Part shown: in pieces, positions 24,740 through 34,276 of the stretch
Layout: each line of letters starts with the position of its first letter
How positions within the stretch are numbered: position 1 is the first letter of the stretch
Source of the DNA: Halomarina halobia
Lineage (GTDB): Archaea; Halobacteriota; Halobacteria; Halobacteriales; Haloarculaceae
Direction: 5' to 3'
DNA length: 64,000 bases
NCBI RefSeq assembly: GCF_029338575.1
Contig: NZ_CP119993.1
Span: 434,001-498,000 of the forward strand
Position numbers and translations under genes: made by a program
Notes under the pieces: generated by a model
Told to the model about the DNA's origin: nothing
Database searches by the model: none
What the model saw: only the letters and a program-made list of their open reading frames with translations

Positions 24740-26479
24740 TCACTCCTCGCGGTCGTCCGGATCGGAGTCGGCGAGTTCGGCGTCCGACAGCCCGTACTCC
24801 GCGCGGGCCGTCTCGGCCGAGACCTTTCCGAGTTCGACGTCGCGACGGACCGCGGCGTGCGCCCGGGCCGTCGGGTCGCCGTACCCGCCGGCGCCCGGCG
24901 TCCGGACGCTCACGAGGTCGCCCGGCCCGAGTTCGCGCACGGTCTTCGGCGGTAACCGCTCGCCGTCGGCGTCGTCCGGGCGGTCGAACGGCTCCGCGCC
25001 CGCGAACAGGTACGCCGCGCCCCGCTCGCCGTCGGCTCCGCCGACCAGTCCGTAGGGCGCGTGGCGGTGGCGCTCGGCGAGGAAGCTGAACGTCGCGCGG
25101 TGATCGCGGACGCCGATGTCGCGGCGCAGTCCGAGTCCGCCGCGGAAGGTGCCGGGGCCGCCGGAGTCCTCGCGGAACTCGTAGCGCGCGACCCGGAGCG
25201 GATAGGCCGTCTCGAGCACCTCGACGGGCGTGTTCATCGTGTTCGACATGTGGACGTGGACGCCGTCCATGCCGTCCCTGCCGGCCCGACCGCCGAACCC
25301 GCCCCCCTGCGTCTCGTAGAACGCGTACGGCGTGCCGTCGCGCGGATCCGTCCCGCCGAAGGTGACGTTGTTCATCGTGCTCTGACAGCCGGCGAGGACG
25401 CGGTCCGGGTCCGCCTCGGCGAACGCGCCGAGGACGACGTCGGTGACGCGCTGGGAGGTCTCGAGGTTGCCGCCGACCACGGCCGCCGGCGGCGCGGCGT
25501 TCACGATCGTCCCCTCGGGAGCGCGGATCTCGATCGGGCGATAGCAGCCGTGGTTCGGGGGAATGTCCGGGTCCGTCACGCAGCGCACCACGTAGTAGGT
25601 CGCCGACGCCGTCACCGCGAACACGGCGTTCACGGGCCCCGCCGTCTGCGCCGCGGTCCCCTCGAAGTCGACCGTCACGGCGTCGCCCTCGATGGTCACC
25701 TCGGCGACGACGGGGAGGTCCCGGTTCCCCCGCCCGTCGTCGTCGAGCACGTCCTCGAAGCGGTACGCGCCGTCGGGGAGCGAACCGAGTTCGGCGCGCA
25801 TCCGCCGCTCCGAGTAGTCCTTGATCTCCGCGAGCGCCGCCCCCAGCCGCTCGCGCCCGTACCGCTCGACGAGTTTCTCGAACCGACGGCGGCCCGTCTC
25901 GTTGGCGGCCTGCTGCGCCCGGAGGTCGCCGCGGCGCTCGTCCGGCGTGCGGACGTTCGCCAGGATCACCTCCATCGCGGTCTCGTTCGCCCGCCCGCCC
26001 TCGAAGAGCTTGACCGGGGGGATGCGGATCCCCTCCTGGTAGATCTCCGTCGAGTCCGCGGCGACGCTGCCGGCCCGCGCCCCGCCGACGTCCGCGTGGT
26101 GCGCGCGGTTCGCCGCGTAGGCGACCACCTCGTCCGCGACGAACACGGGCGTCACGAGCGTCAGGTCGGGGAGGTGCGCCCCGCCCCGGAACGGATCGTT
26201 GAGGAGCACCGAGTCGCCCGGCGCGAGCGTCTCCGGCGGGAACCGCTCGATCGCCGACGCGACCGAGAAGGGCATCGACCCGAGGTGGACGGGCATGTTC
26301 TCCGCCTGGCTGATCATCTCGCCGTCGGCGTCGAAGAGGGCGCAGGAACAGTCCCGGCGCTCCTTGATGTTCGGCGAGTAGCCCGTCCGGATGAGGTTGG
26401 CGTTCATCTCCTCGCTGATCGCGGTGCAGGCGTTGCGGATGATCTCGAGCGTCACGGGGTCGATCTCGATCTCAGACAT
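24740..26479 (-). CDS. hyuB: Hydantoinase/oxoprolinase subunit B
   Basis: 579 residues. Family marks: IDPVTLEIIRNACTAISEEM at the N terminus, ERRDCSCALFDADGEMISQAENMPVHLGSM, LNDPFRGGAHLPDLTLVTPVF, NRAHHADVGG, and the C-terminal ELGPGDLVSVRTPGAGGYGDP. With HyuA it forms an ATP-dependent amidohydrolase that opens cyclic amides (hydantoins, 5-oxoproline); the related acetone carboxylases use the same fold. The start overlaps the hyuA stop by eight bases. Full-length and intact by eye. Substrate not decidable from sequence. Confidence 0.93.
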   Translation of the reverse strand: MSEIEIDPVTLEIIRNACTAISEEMNANLIRTGYSPNIKERRDCSCALFDADGEMISQAENMPVHLGSMPFSVASAIERFPPETLAPGDSVLLNDPFRGGAHLPDLTLVTPVFVADEVVAYAANRAHHADVGGARAGSVAADSTEIYQEGIRIPPVKLFEGGRANETAMEVILANVRTPDERRGDLRAQQAANETGRRRFEKLVERYGRERLGAALAEIKDYSERRMRAELGSLPDGAYRFEDVLDDDGRGNRDLPVVAEVTIEGDAVTVDFEGTAAQTAGPVNAVFAVTASATYYVVRCVTDPDIPPNHGCYRPIEIRAPEGTIVNAAPPAAVVGGNLETSQRVTDVVLGAFAEADPDRVLAGCQSTMNNVTFGGTDPRDGTPYAFYETQGGGFGGRAGRDGMDGVHVHMSNTMNTPVEVLETAYPLRVARYEFREDSGGPGTFRGGLGLRRDIGVRDHRATFSFLAERHRHAPYGLVGGADGERGAAYLFAGAEPFDRPDDADGERLPPKTVRELGPGDLVSVRTPGAGGYGDPTARAHAAVRRDVELGKVSAETARAEYGLSDAELADSDPDDREE

Positions 26480-28529
26480 CTTCCACCTCCACGACGAGGT
26501 TGCCGTCCGCGTCGACGCGGACGCGGTGGGCGGGCGGGACGACGGCGGTACTCTCCGCCCCCTCGACGATCGCTGGGCCGTCGAACGCGCACTCGAGCGG
26601 GAGCCTCGACTGATCGTACACGCGCGCCTCGCGGGACTCGCCGTCGAACACCACGTCCCGCGTCTCCCTGAGCGCGTCGTCGAGCGTCCCGTGGACGTCG
26701 GTCCCGCCGAGATCTACCGGATCGACGAGACCGCGGGCCCGGAGGCGGAGCGTCACGAGTTCGATCGGCTCCTCGGGGTAGGCGTGGCCGTAGCGCCGCT
26801 CGTGTCGCTCGTGGAAGCGCTCGGCGACGGTATCGAGGGTCGCCTCGTCGATCGCCCCGTCGGGGACCGCCACGGCGAGTTCGAACGACTGGCCGAGGTA
26901 CCGCAGGTCGACCGACCGCTCGAACCGCATGCGGTCCTCGGACAGCGCCTCCCGCGTCAACCGGTCGCGGCCGGCCGCCTCGAACTCCTCGAACGTCTCC
27001 CGGAGGGCCGCCGGGTCGACGTCGCCGAGGCGACGGACCCGGGAGGTGCTGTAGTCGTAGAGGACGTCGCTCGTGAGCAACCCGAGCGCCGAGAGGACGC
27101 CGGCGGTCCGCGGTACGAGGACTCTGGGGACGTCGAGCTCTCGGGCGAGCTCGCACGCGTGCAGGGGGCCAGCGCCGCCGAAGGCGACGAGGCCGAACTC
27201 GCGGGGGTCGTGCCCCCGCTCGATGCTCACCACGCGGAGCGCGCGCTGCATCGTCGCGTTCGCCACGTCGACGATCCCCTGGGCGACCTCCTCCACCGAC
27301 TGTCCCATCGGGTCGGCGAGGTCGCGTTCGACGATGCGACGGACGTCGTCGGTCTCGACGGCGAGTTCGCCGGAGAGGAAGTCGTCGGGGTTCAACCGCC
27401 CGAGCAGCAGCTGCGCGTCGGTGATCGTCGGTCGGTCGCCGCCGCGGCCGTAGCAGATCGGCCCCGGGTCGGCCCCCGCGGACTGCGGCCCGACGCGGAG
27501 CGCGCCGCCGGCGTCGAGCCACGCGATCGAGCCGCCGCCGGCGCCGATCGTGTGGATGTCGATCATCGGGACGCTGACGGGGTAGTCGCCGACCGCGACG
27601 TCCGTCGCGACGAGCGGCGTTCCCCCCTCGACCAGGGAGACGTCACAGGACGTGCCGCCCATGTCCATCGTGATGACGTCCGAGAGACCGCAGCGCTCGG
27701 CGACGGTCGTCGCGCCCTGCACGCCTGCGGCGGGGCCGGAGAGCAGCGTGTTCACCGGGCGCTCGCGCGCGACGCTCGCGTCGATGACGCCGCCGTTCGA
27801 CTGCATGATCTTCAGGTCGGCGTCGATCCCGGCGGCGTCGACCTCGGTCCCCAGGTTGCCGATGTACCGATCCATCACCGGTTTGAGCGCGGCGTTCAGC
27901 GCGGTGATGAGCGTGCGCTCGTACTCGCGTATCTCGGGGAGGACGTCGCTCGAGAGGGACCACGACGCCTGGACGCCGGCCTCGCGCAACCGGTCGCGCA
28001 CCCGCCGCTCGTGGGCGTCGTTCTCGAACGCGAAGAGCAGGCAGATCGCGACGCTGTCGACGCCCGCCGTCAGGAGCCGTTCCGCGACCGCGTCGACGCT
28101 CCCCTCGTCGAGTGCGACGAGGACGTTCCCCCGCTCGTCGAGGCGTTCGACCACCTCGAACCGCCGGTCGCGTTCGACGACCGGCGTCGGCTTCTCCGCC
28201 TGGAAGTCGTAGATGTCCGGTCGGGCCTGCCGGCCGATCTCGAGCGCGTCCCGGAAGCCGGCCGTCGTCACGAGCGCCGTCTCCGCCCACTCCTCCTCGA
28301 GGACGGCGTTCGTCGCGACGGTCGTGCCGTGTCCCAGGAAGGTGGTCGCCTCGAGGGACACCTCGGCGCGCTCGCGCGTCTTTTCGAGGCCGTTCATCAC
28401 GCCCTCCTCGGGGGCCGCGGGCGTCGAGGGCGTCTTCGTGACGCGGAGTGTTCCGGCGCTGATCGTGACGATGTCGGTGAACGTCCCTCCGATGTCGACG
28501 CCGACGCGGAGCCGGCGCTGGTCCGTCAT
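26472..28529 (-). CDS. hyuA: Hydantoinase/oxoprolinase subunit A
   Basis: 685 residues, normal for the family. N-terminal ASKHA-type phosphate loop GVDIGGTFTDIVTI, then FLGHGTTVATNAVLE, the central MDMGGTSCDVSLVEGG and IDIHTIGAGGGSIAWLDAGGALRVGPQSAG, and LVAFGGAGPLHACELA. These mark the ATP-binding hydantoinase A half. Partner of HyuB just downstream, with a sodium:solute symporter upstream on the same strand, suggesting that the ring compound is imported and then hydrolysed. An about 80-base gap separates it from the symporter stop. Confidence 0.93.
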   Translation of the reverse strand: MTDQRRLRVGVDIGGTFTDIVTISAGTLRVTKTPSTPAAPEEGVMNGLEKTRERAEVSLEATTFLGHGTTVATNAVLEEEWAETALVTTAGFRDALEIGRQARPDIYDFQAEKPTPVVERDRRFEVVERLDERGNVLVALDEGSVDAVAERLLTAGVDSVAICLLFAFENDAHERRVRDRLREAGVQASWSLSSDVLPEIREYERTLITALNAALKPVMDRYIGNLGTEVDAAGIDADLKIMQSNGGVIDASVARERPVNTLLSGPAAGVQGATTVAERCGLSDVITMDMGGTSCDVSLVEGGTPLVATDVAVGDYPVSVPMIDIHTIGAGGGSIAWLDAGGALRVGPQSAGADPGPICYGRGGDRPTITDAQLLLGRLNPDDFLSGELAVETDDVRRIVERDLADPMGQSVEEVAQGIVDVANATMQRALRVVSIERGHDPREFGLVAFGGAGPLHACELARELDVPRVLVPRTAGVLSALGLLTSDVLYDYSTSRVRRLGDVDPAALRETFEEFEAAGRDRLTREALSEDRMRFERSVDLRYLGQSFELAVAVPDGAIDEATLDTVAERFHERHERRYGHAYPEEPIELVTLRLRARGLVDPVDLGGTDVHGTLDDALRETRDVVFDGESREARVYDQSRLPLECAFDGPAIVEGAESTAVVPPAHRVRVDADGNLVVEVEDV

Positions 28530-28608
28530 CGGTCACCCCGCTCGAACGTGAGAGTTGCGCGACGCATGGCGCGAGTGCGCACGGGGGTTACGTATGTGTT
28601 TCCGTGCA

Positions 28609-30150
28609 TCAGTCGTCCTCGGTCGCCGGCTCGCGGCTCGGTGCCGATTCCCAGCGGCGGGAGACGGCGTAGTCGATGTACCCCTGGGTTCGCTCGCGCG
28701 CGTCCGCGGAGACCCCGCCGACGGCGAGACTGATCCCGACGAACGCGACCGCGTTGACGATGAGCCCGTAGAAGCCGCTCACGAACCCGGGGAAGCCGCC
28801 CGGGAGCGTCACGAGCCCGAACTCGAGCGCCGACGTCACGAGCACGCCGAGCGCGAACCCGCCGAGCGCCCCCTCGCGCGACGCGCCGGGCCAGTAGAGC
28901 GCGCCGAGGAGGATCGGGAATATCTGCGCCGCGCCGTAGAAGGTGACCGCCGTCAGCAGGATGATGAAGTCGAACTGCTGGATCGCGATCACGTAGGAGA
29001 TCGCGCCGAGGATCGGGACGAGCACCTGGGCGAAGCGCGTGACGGTCCGCTCGTCCACCTCGTCGCCGGCGAACGGCTGGTACCAGTCGCGGGTGATGAG
29101 CGCGGACACCGCGTGCAGCTGCGAGTCCGCGGTGCTCATCGCGGCGGCGACGGCTCCGGCGACGACGATCGAGGCGAACCAGGTGGGCGTGAAGCGATAC
29201 AGGACGGCGGGGATCGCGGAGTCCGCCTGTTGCAGGTTCGGGAACGCCTCGACCGCGCCCAGTCCGAGGAAGGCGGTCGGCACGTAGAACAGGATCAGGT
29301 ACGCCGTCCCGAACGCGGCCACCCACTTGAGGACGCGGGGGGAGCGGGCGGAGACGTACCGGAGGAAGATGTGCGGCGTCATCATCACGCCGATGCCGGT
29401 CATGATCGCGAACGACACGTAGAACTCGGGCGTGATGACGCCGGCCGGTCCAGGGAGGGAGACGTACGCCGCGAACTCCCTCGTCAGTTCGGTCCAGAAG
29501 TCCTGCGGCCCGCGGTACGCGGAGAACACGAAGAACCACCCCGCGATCCACATCGCCCCGAACATGAACACGCCCTGGACGGCGTCCGTCCACGCGACGG
29601 CGCGGAGCCCGCCCAGCCAGACGTAGACCACGCCGGCGAGCAGGAACACGGCCGCGCCGAGTTCGAAGCTCACCAGCCCCCGGGTGGCCGTCTCGAAGAT
29701 GATCCCGCTGCCGATCATCTGGGTCGCGATGTAGGGAAAGGTGAAGACGATCAGCGTGAGGCTCACCAGCTTCCCCAGCAGCGGCGACTCGTAGAAGTCC
29801 GCGAGCAGGTCCGAAGGGGTGATGTAGCCGTACTTCTTTCCGAGCAGCCAGACGCGCGACCCGACGACCCAGAGGATGATGCCCGAGATCGCGAGGTAGA
29901 ACGTCGAGGCGCTGAAGATCCCGATGCCGTTCCCGTAGACGAACCCCCCGATCCCGAGGAAGGCGAAGGCGGAGTGGTACGAGGCGGCGAAGGTAAAGAG
30001 GAGGACGACGATCCCGAGTCCGCGACCGGCGGCCATCCAGTCGTCGACGTCGAGCTTACCGACCTGCCAGCCGCGATAGCCGATCGCAAGGATGACCGCG
30101 AGGTAGACGCCGATGGTGGCCAGCGCGACCGTCGCCTGGAACGAGACCAT
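28609..30150 (-). CDS. Sodium:solute symporter (SSS family)
   Basis: 513 residues from MVSFQATVAL, chosen because this ATG overlaps the stop of the small upstream gene (TGATG) and begins the first membrane helix; the longer open frame upstream has non-protein-like Arg/Gly-rich sequence. About 13 membrane segments are visible. SSS marks: DDWMAAGRGLG after helix 1, ASYHSAFAFLG, and a GAVAAAMSTADSQLHAVSALITRDWYQPF block that includes sodium-site serines. Predicted to co-transport Na+ with the cyclic amide or an acid used by HyuAB; the substrate is inferred from context only. Confidence 0.92.
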   Translation of the reverse strand: MVSFQATVALATIGVYLAVILAIGYRGWQVGKLDVDDWMAAGRGLGIVVLLFTFAASYHSAFAFLGIGGFVYGNGIGIFSASTFYLAISGIILWVVGSRVWLLGKKYGYITPSDLLADFYESPLLGKLVSLTLIVFTFPYIATQMIGSGIIFETATRGLVSFELGAAVFLLAGVVYVWLGGLRAVAWTDAVQGVFMFGAMWIAGWFFVFSAYRGPQDFWTELTREFAAYVSLPGPAGVITPEFYVSFAIMTGIGVMMTPHIFLRYVSARSPRVLKWVAAFGTAYLILFYVPTAFLGLGAVEAFPNLQQADSAIPAVLYRFTPTWFASIVVAGAVAAAMSTADSQLHAVSALITRDWYQPFAGDEVDERTVTRFAQVLVPILGAISYVIAIQQFDFIILLTAVTFYGAAQIFPILLGALYWPGASREGALGGFALGVLVTSALEFGLVTLPGGFPGFVSGFYGLIVNAVAFVGISLAVGGVSADARERTQGYIDYAVSRRWESAPSREPATEDD

Positions 30151-30461
30151 CAGCTCCCACCGCCGGTGGTCGCCTCCTCGCCGGCGCTCGGACGGGTCGG
30201 GTCGACGCCCTCGGCCGCCCGTAACTCGGGCGGAACCTGGTCCTCCGTGAGCGCGAACGCGTCCCGCCGCGCCGCCCAGACGAGCACGAGGGAGACGAGC
30301 AGCCCCCAGACGACGGTCCACAGGTACAGGAGGTTGATGCCGAACACGGTCGTCGGGGAGTCGACGATCGTGATGACCGGGGGGTTCATCGCGATCGTGA
30401 ACGCGACGAGAAAGCCGACCGTGACCTTGCCGGCAGTGGTCTTTGGTAGCATGAAGCGCAA
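30150..30461 (-). CDS. Small two-helix membrane partner of the symporter (DUF3311-like)
   Basis: 103 residues: short basic N terminus, helix 1 (VTVGFLVAFTIAMNPPVITI), a conserved NPP-type turn, helix 2 (LLYLWTVVWGLLVSLVLVWAA) and a Pro/Glu-rich cytoplasmic tail. Small proteins of this layout often precede SSS symporters and are thought to be required partners. The stop overlaps the symporter start. A second ATG nine bases in (MLPKTT) may be the true start, given a minus-strand GGTTAAG about 28 bases before it. Confidence 0.8.
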   Translation of the reverse strand: MRFMLPKTTAGKVTVGFLVAFTIAMNPPVITIVDSPTTVFGINLLYLWTVVWGLLVSLVLVWAARRDAFALTEDQVPPELRAAEGVDPTRPSAGEEATTGGGS

Positions 30462-31039
30462 TGAACCGGGGGATCCGCTTAACCCTTTTGTTCAGGTGTT
30501 GAGAGAACAAAAAATGTGGGCGAAGTGGAATTATCGCCCGGCTCACCCGACGTTCGAGGGGGTCGGCGGTGACGAGCAATGCGACCGAGCGGTCCCCCGG
30601 TCGTCGGCGGGTACAGGCCGGTCCGTACCGCACCCCGCCGAACCGACCTCTCGCCGGAACGAGTACGGGGCCGGGATTCCGGCGTCGGGCGCACCCGTCT
30701 TCGCGCCGTTCGGCACCGATGGACTGCTCGGCCACCCACTCCTACGAGGTGACCTGATCGGACCGCGTGAGTGAGGAGGTCAGGGAGAAAAGGGACAGAA
30801 TCGCGCTCGTACGGCCGGTACCGCCACCTCCCGAGACGCGCTCTCTCACGCTGCTCCCCGGGCACTATTCCGGCCGAATCGGCGGAAGGGAGGCGTAAAT
30901 ATGATCTTTATCGGGATAGTGACGCATCTGTGCAATTCAATTGCTGGCCCTCCATCAATAGATCTATCGAAGAGAGCGCTCGAACGTCGGCGTGGCGACC
31001 AATCGCCCGCCCGGTGATGACCGACGGCGGTCGCGGGTG
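30462..31039. other. Intergenic, about 580 bases
   Basis: Holds the promoter for the symporter/hyuAB operon (minus-strand GGGTTAAG near 30477-30484). Frames in the middle are Arg/Ser/Pro-rich shadows; no gene recognised. An A+T patch at about 30896-30912 (AAATATGATCTTTATC) has no gene attached. Confidence 0.55.
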
Positions 31040-32476
31040 TCACGAGGGAAGCCGCCCGCCGAGCACCTTGGCGGCGACGAGGACGGGGTCCCACACCGGG
31101 CTGAACGGCGGCGCGTACGCGAGGTCGAGCCGCTCGACCTGCTCGACGGTCATCTCACCCTCGAGCGCGGTCGCGACGGTGTCGATCCGGACGGCCGCCC
31201 GGTCCTCGCCGACGATGCTCCCGCCGAGGAGCCGTCCGGTCCCCCGGTCCGCGACGAGTCTGACCGTGGTGTCGGCCGCACCGGGGTAGTAGCCGGACCG
31301 CGAGCCGGCGGTGACGGTCTCCGCGACGGGATCGAACCCCGCCTCGCGCGCCCGGTCGAGGTCCGTGATGCCGACCCGACCGCACTCCAGATCGAACGCC
31401 TTGAGGACGGCGGTCCCGGCGACGCCGCCGACCGGGGTCGGGGTTCCGGCGACCGTCTCACCGATGGCCCGCCCGGCGCGGTTCGCGGTGAGACCGAGGG
31501 GGACCCACGCGTTCTCGCCCGTCACGACGTGGGGCATCTCGGCGCAGTCGCCGGCCGCGTAGACGCGGTCGACCGAGGTCCGACCGTACTCGTCGACGGC
31601 GATCGCCCCCGACTCGCCCAGCTCCACGCCCGTCTCGGCGACGAGTTCGACGTTCGGCCGGATCCCGATCCCGACGAGCGCGGCGTCGACGGCGAGTTCG
31701 GTGCCGTCGGAACAGGCGAGCGCGGAGACCCGTCCGCGCTCGCCCCGGAGTTCCGCGACCTCGGTTCCGAGGTGGAGGGTGACGCCCCGCTCTTCGAGGT
31801 GCGGCTCTACGCGCTCGGCGACCGCCTCGCCGAACGGCGGGAGGACGTGTTCCGCACGCTGAAAGAGGTGAACGTCGAGGTCCCACGCGGAGAACGCCTC
31901 CGCCATCTCGATGCCGACGTAGCCGCCCCCCACGATGGCGACGGTCTCCGGCGGTGCCATCGCTCCGTATCGAGCGACCGCCGCCTCGTCCACGTAGCCG
32001 TCGCCGCCGAGTGACTCGACCGAGAACGCGTCCGGCTCGGCGAGGAGCGCCCGCACGTTCGCCGCCGAGTCCAGCCCGTGCAGCGTGAACGCGCCGTCGA
32101 GGTCCGTGCCGGGGATCGGCTTCGAGACGGCCCGGCCGCCGGTGGCGACCAGGAGATCCCCGTACGGCTGGTCGAACGCCTCGCCGTCCGGGCCGAGCAC
32201 CGTGACCGTCCGTTCGTCCGGGGAGATCCCGATCACCTCGTGTTCCCGACGCAGGTCGATCCCGCGGTCCTCGATCTCGTCCGGCGACAGGGAGAGGAGG
32301 TCCGTCAACGCCTCCACCTCGCCCTTGACGAAGTACGGCGTCCCGCAGTGGGCGTAGGACACCCAGCGTCCCCTCTCGAAGACGATCACGTCGCGATCCG
32401 CGTCCTCTCGCTTGAATTTGCTCGCGGCGCTGAGCCCGGCAGCGTCCCCACCGACGACGACGAACGGTCCTTCCAT
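31040..32476 (-). CDS. CoA-disulfide reductase/NADH oxidase-like flavoprotein
   Basis: 478 residues. FAD loop VVVGGDAAGLSAASKFKRED, the single active-site cysteine in VSYAHCGTPYFVKGEV (equivalent to the CoA-disulfide reductase Cys), NAD loop VAIVGGGYVGIEMAEAFSAW, and AAGDCAEMPHVVTGE before the dimerisation domain. No second cysteine follows, which fits the single-Cys CoADR/NOX group, not the MerA group. Predicted to use NAD(P)H to reduce a CoA or other low-molecular-weight disulfide, or oxygen. Divergent from the hydrate epimerase gene. Confidence 0.9.
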   Translation of the reverse strand: MEGPFVVVGGDAAGLSAASKFKREDADRDVIVFERGRWVSYAHCGTPYFVKGEVEALTDLLSLSPDEIEDRGIDLRREHEVIGISPDERTVTVLGPDGEAFDQPYGDLLVATGGRAVSKPIPGTDLDGAFTLHGLDSAANVRALLAEPDAFSVESLGGDGYVDEAAVARYGAMAPPETVAIVGGGYVGIEMAEAFSAWDLDVHLFQRAEHVLPPFGEAVAERVEPHLEERGVTLHLGTEVAELRGERGRVSALACSDGTELAVDAALVGIGIRPNVELVAETGVELGESGAIAVDEYGRTSVDRVYAAGDCAEMPHVVTGENAWVPLGLTANRAGRAIGETVAGTPTPVGGVAGTAVLKAFDLECGRVGITDLDRAREAGFDPVAETVTAGSRSGYYPGAADTTVRLVADRGTGRLLGGSIVGEDRAAVRIDTVATALEGEMTVEQVERLDLAYAPPFSPVWDPVLVAAKVLGGRLPS

Positions 32477-32601
32477 GCGTACGGTGTACTCACGTAACGG
32501 TCACTTGTGTTGTGCGGTGAGGTATCGGCGTCGCACGAGCGTACGGCGTCCCTCGCGACGGGGGCGCTAGCGTTCATGTCGGTGGCCGCCGAACGGAGCG
32601 T

Positions 32602-33321
32602 ATGGAGAGAGCCGTGTATCGGACGGCGGGCGGAATGCCCGTGACGGCGGTGACGGCCGACGAGATGCGCGAGGTCGACCGCGTGGCGACCGAGGAGGTC
32701 GGCCTCGGGCTGCTCCAGATGATGGAGAACGCGGGCCGGAACCTCGCGTCCGCGGTGCGGGCGACGGGAGCCGACGGGGCGGTCGTCCTGGCCGGCGACG
32801 GCGGCAACGGCGGTGGCGGACTCGCCTGCGCGCGACACCTCGCGAACCGGGACGTCGCCGTCGAAGTCGTCCTCGACCGTCCCCCCGCCGCCCTCGACGG
32901 GGCCGCCGCGCGCCAGCACCGCGTCGTGGACGCGATGGGCGTCCCCGTGCGGGAGGGGCCCGCCGGACCTCCCGAGACGGACGCCGTCGTCGACGCCGTC
33001 ATCGGGTACGGTCTCAGTGGCGCGGTCCGCGGCATCGCGCGCGATCTCGTCGAGGCGTGCGGCGGGACCGACGCGCGCGTCGTCTCCCTCGACGTGCCGT
33101 CGGGGCTCGACGCGACCACGGGGGAGTCGACCGGTCCCGTCGTCGATCCCGCCGAGGTGATCACGCTCGCCCTCCCGAAGACCGGCCTCCGGGGAGTCGA
33201 CTGTCCGGTAACGCTCGCCGACATCGGCATCCCCCGAACCGTCTACCGGCGGCTGGACGTCCCGTACGATCCGCCGTTCGACGACGCGTATCTCGTCCCC
33301 CTCGAGCGAACGGGGGAGTGA
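32602..33321 (+). CDS. nnrE: NAD(P)H-hydrate epimerase (YjeF N-terminal domain)
   Basis: 239 residues from ATG 32602; a later ATG before VTADEMREVDRVA might be the real start because the family begins there. Marks: MMENAGRNLA, the loop GDGGNGGGGLACARHLANR, and DAVIGYGLSGAVRG with the catalytic-site Asp, then VVSLDVPSGLDATTGE. It repairs hydrated NAD(P)H by epimerisation. Usually archaeal versions are fused to an ADP-dependent dehydratase; here only the epimerase half is present and no dehydratase is nearby. Confidence 0.9.
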   Translation: MERAVYRTAGGMPVTAVTADEMREVDRVATEEVGLGLLQMMENAGRNLASAVRATGADGAVVLAGDGGNGGGGLACARHLANRDVAVEVVLDRPPAALDGAAARQHRVVDAMGVPVREGPAGPPETDAVVDAVIGYGLSGAVRGIARDLVEACGGTDARVVSLDVPSGLDATTGESTGPVVDPAEVITLALPKTGLRGVDCPVTLADIGIPRTVYRRLDVPYDPPFDDAYLVPLERTGE

Positions 33322-33408
33322 CGGCGCGGACGGGGGTCGTACCGTCCCTCGCGGACCCCTTTCTCGGCGACCCCAATCGTTACTACCGGCGCTACCGTCA
33401 CAGGAGGC

Positions 33409-34116
33409 ATGGAGGCCGGGACGACGCGAACGACCGACCCCCTCGTGGAACTCGAATTCCGGGTGCGCGACCGGAACTGCTTCTTCGTCGAGATGTCCGC
33501 TACCCTCGAGTGTCTGGTGCATCTCGAACACTTCGTCAACCGGTCTGACGGGCGATTGTTGGAGTACTTCACGATCGACGGCGTCGCCCCCGACCGGGTG
33601 CTCTCGACGGTCGCCGACGCGCCCGCGATCTCCGACGCCAGGCTCGTCAGTCGCGGGGCCGACGGAGGACTCTTCGAGTTCGTCGTCTCGGGTCGGTGCG
33701 TCACGACGACTCTGGCGGACGCGGGGGCGATCGCGGGGACGGTCGCCGCGGAGCGCGGGACCGGCCGCGTCGTCGCCGTCGTTCCGCCGCACGCCGAGGT
33801 CCGCCGGGTCGCGGAGACGTTCCGCGACCGCCACCCCGACTCCGAACTCGTGGCGCGCCGCGACTCCGACCGCTCGATCCCTGTGCGGACGGAACGCGGG
33901 GCGCGGGCGACGCTGGCCGACGATCTCACCGAGAGACAGCGAGAGGTGCTCCGGACGGCGTACCTGAGCGGCTACTTCGCCTGGCCGCGTGCGAGTACGG
34001 CCGACGACTGCGCGGACGCGCTCGGCATCGCCCAGCCGACATTCAGTCAGCACATCCGAGCCGCCCAGGAGAGAGTCTTCGGACGGCTGTTCGAGCCGTC
34101 CGCGCCGGAGCGGTGA
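33409..34116 (+). CDS. HTH-10 (bacterio-opsin activator-type) regulator
   Basis: 235 residues. The C-terminal 55 or so hold the HTH_10 domain: LTERQREVLRTAYLSGYFAWPRASTADDCADALGIAQPTFSQHIRAAQERVF, the hallmark of the Bat family found throughout Halobacteria. The N-terminal 150 residues are a probable ligand-sensing domain (LEFRVRDRNCFFVEMSATLEC) with several cysteines. Predicted soluble transcription regulator; its target is unknown. Follows the epimerase by 87 bases on the same strand. Confidence 0.92.
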   Translation: MEAGTTRTTDPLVELEFRVRDRNCFFVEMSATLECLVHLEHFVNRSDGRLLEYFTIDGVAPDRVLSTVADAPAISDARLVSRGADGGLFEFVVSGRCVTTTLADAGAIAGTVAAERGTGRVVAVVPPHAEVRRVAETFRDRHPDSELVARRDSDRSIPVRTERGARATLADDLTERQREVLRTAYLSGYFAWPRASTADDCADALGIAQPTFSQHIRAAQERVFGRLFEPSAPER

Positions 34117-34276
34117 ACCGCGTCGCGCCCCACGGCGTCGGTCACCGCGTTGCCCGCGCCCCGCGTTCCGTCCGCGAGGTCGGCCACCGCCGAGCGCCGG
34201 TCCACCGCGGCACCTATCCTCATAGGGAGCAGGCGTTTGTCGCCGTGCCACCCATGTGCGGACGAGGTGTCCGACG

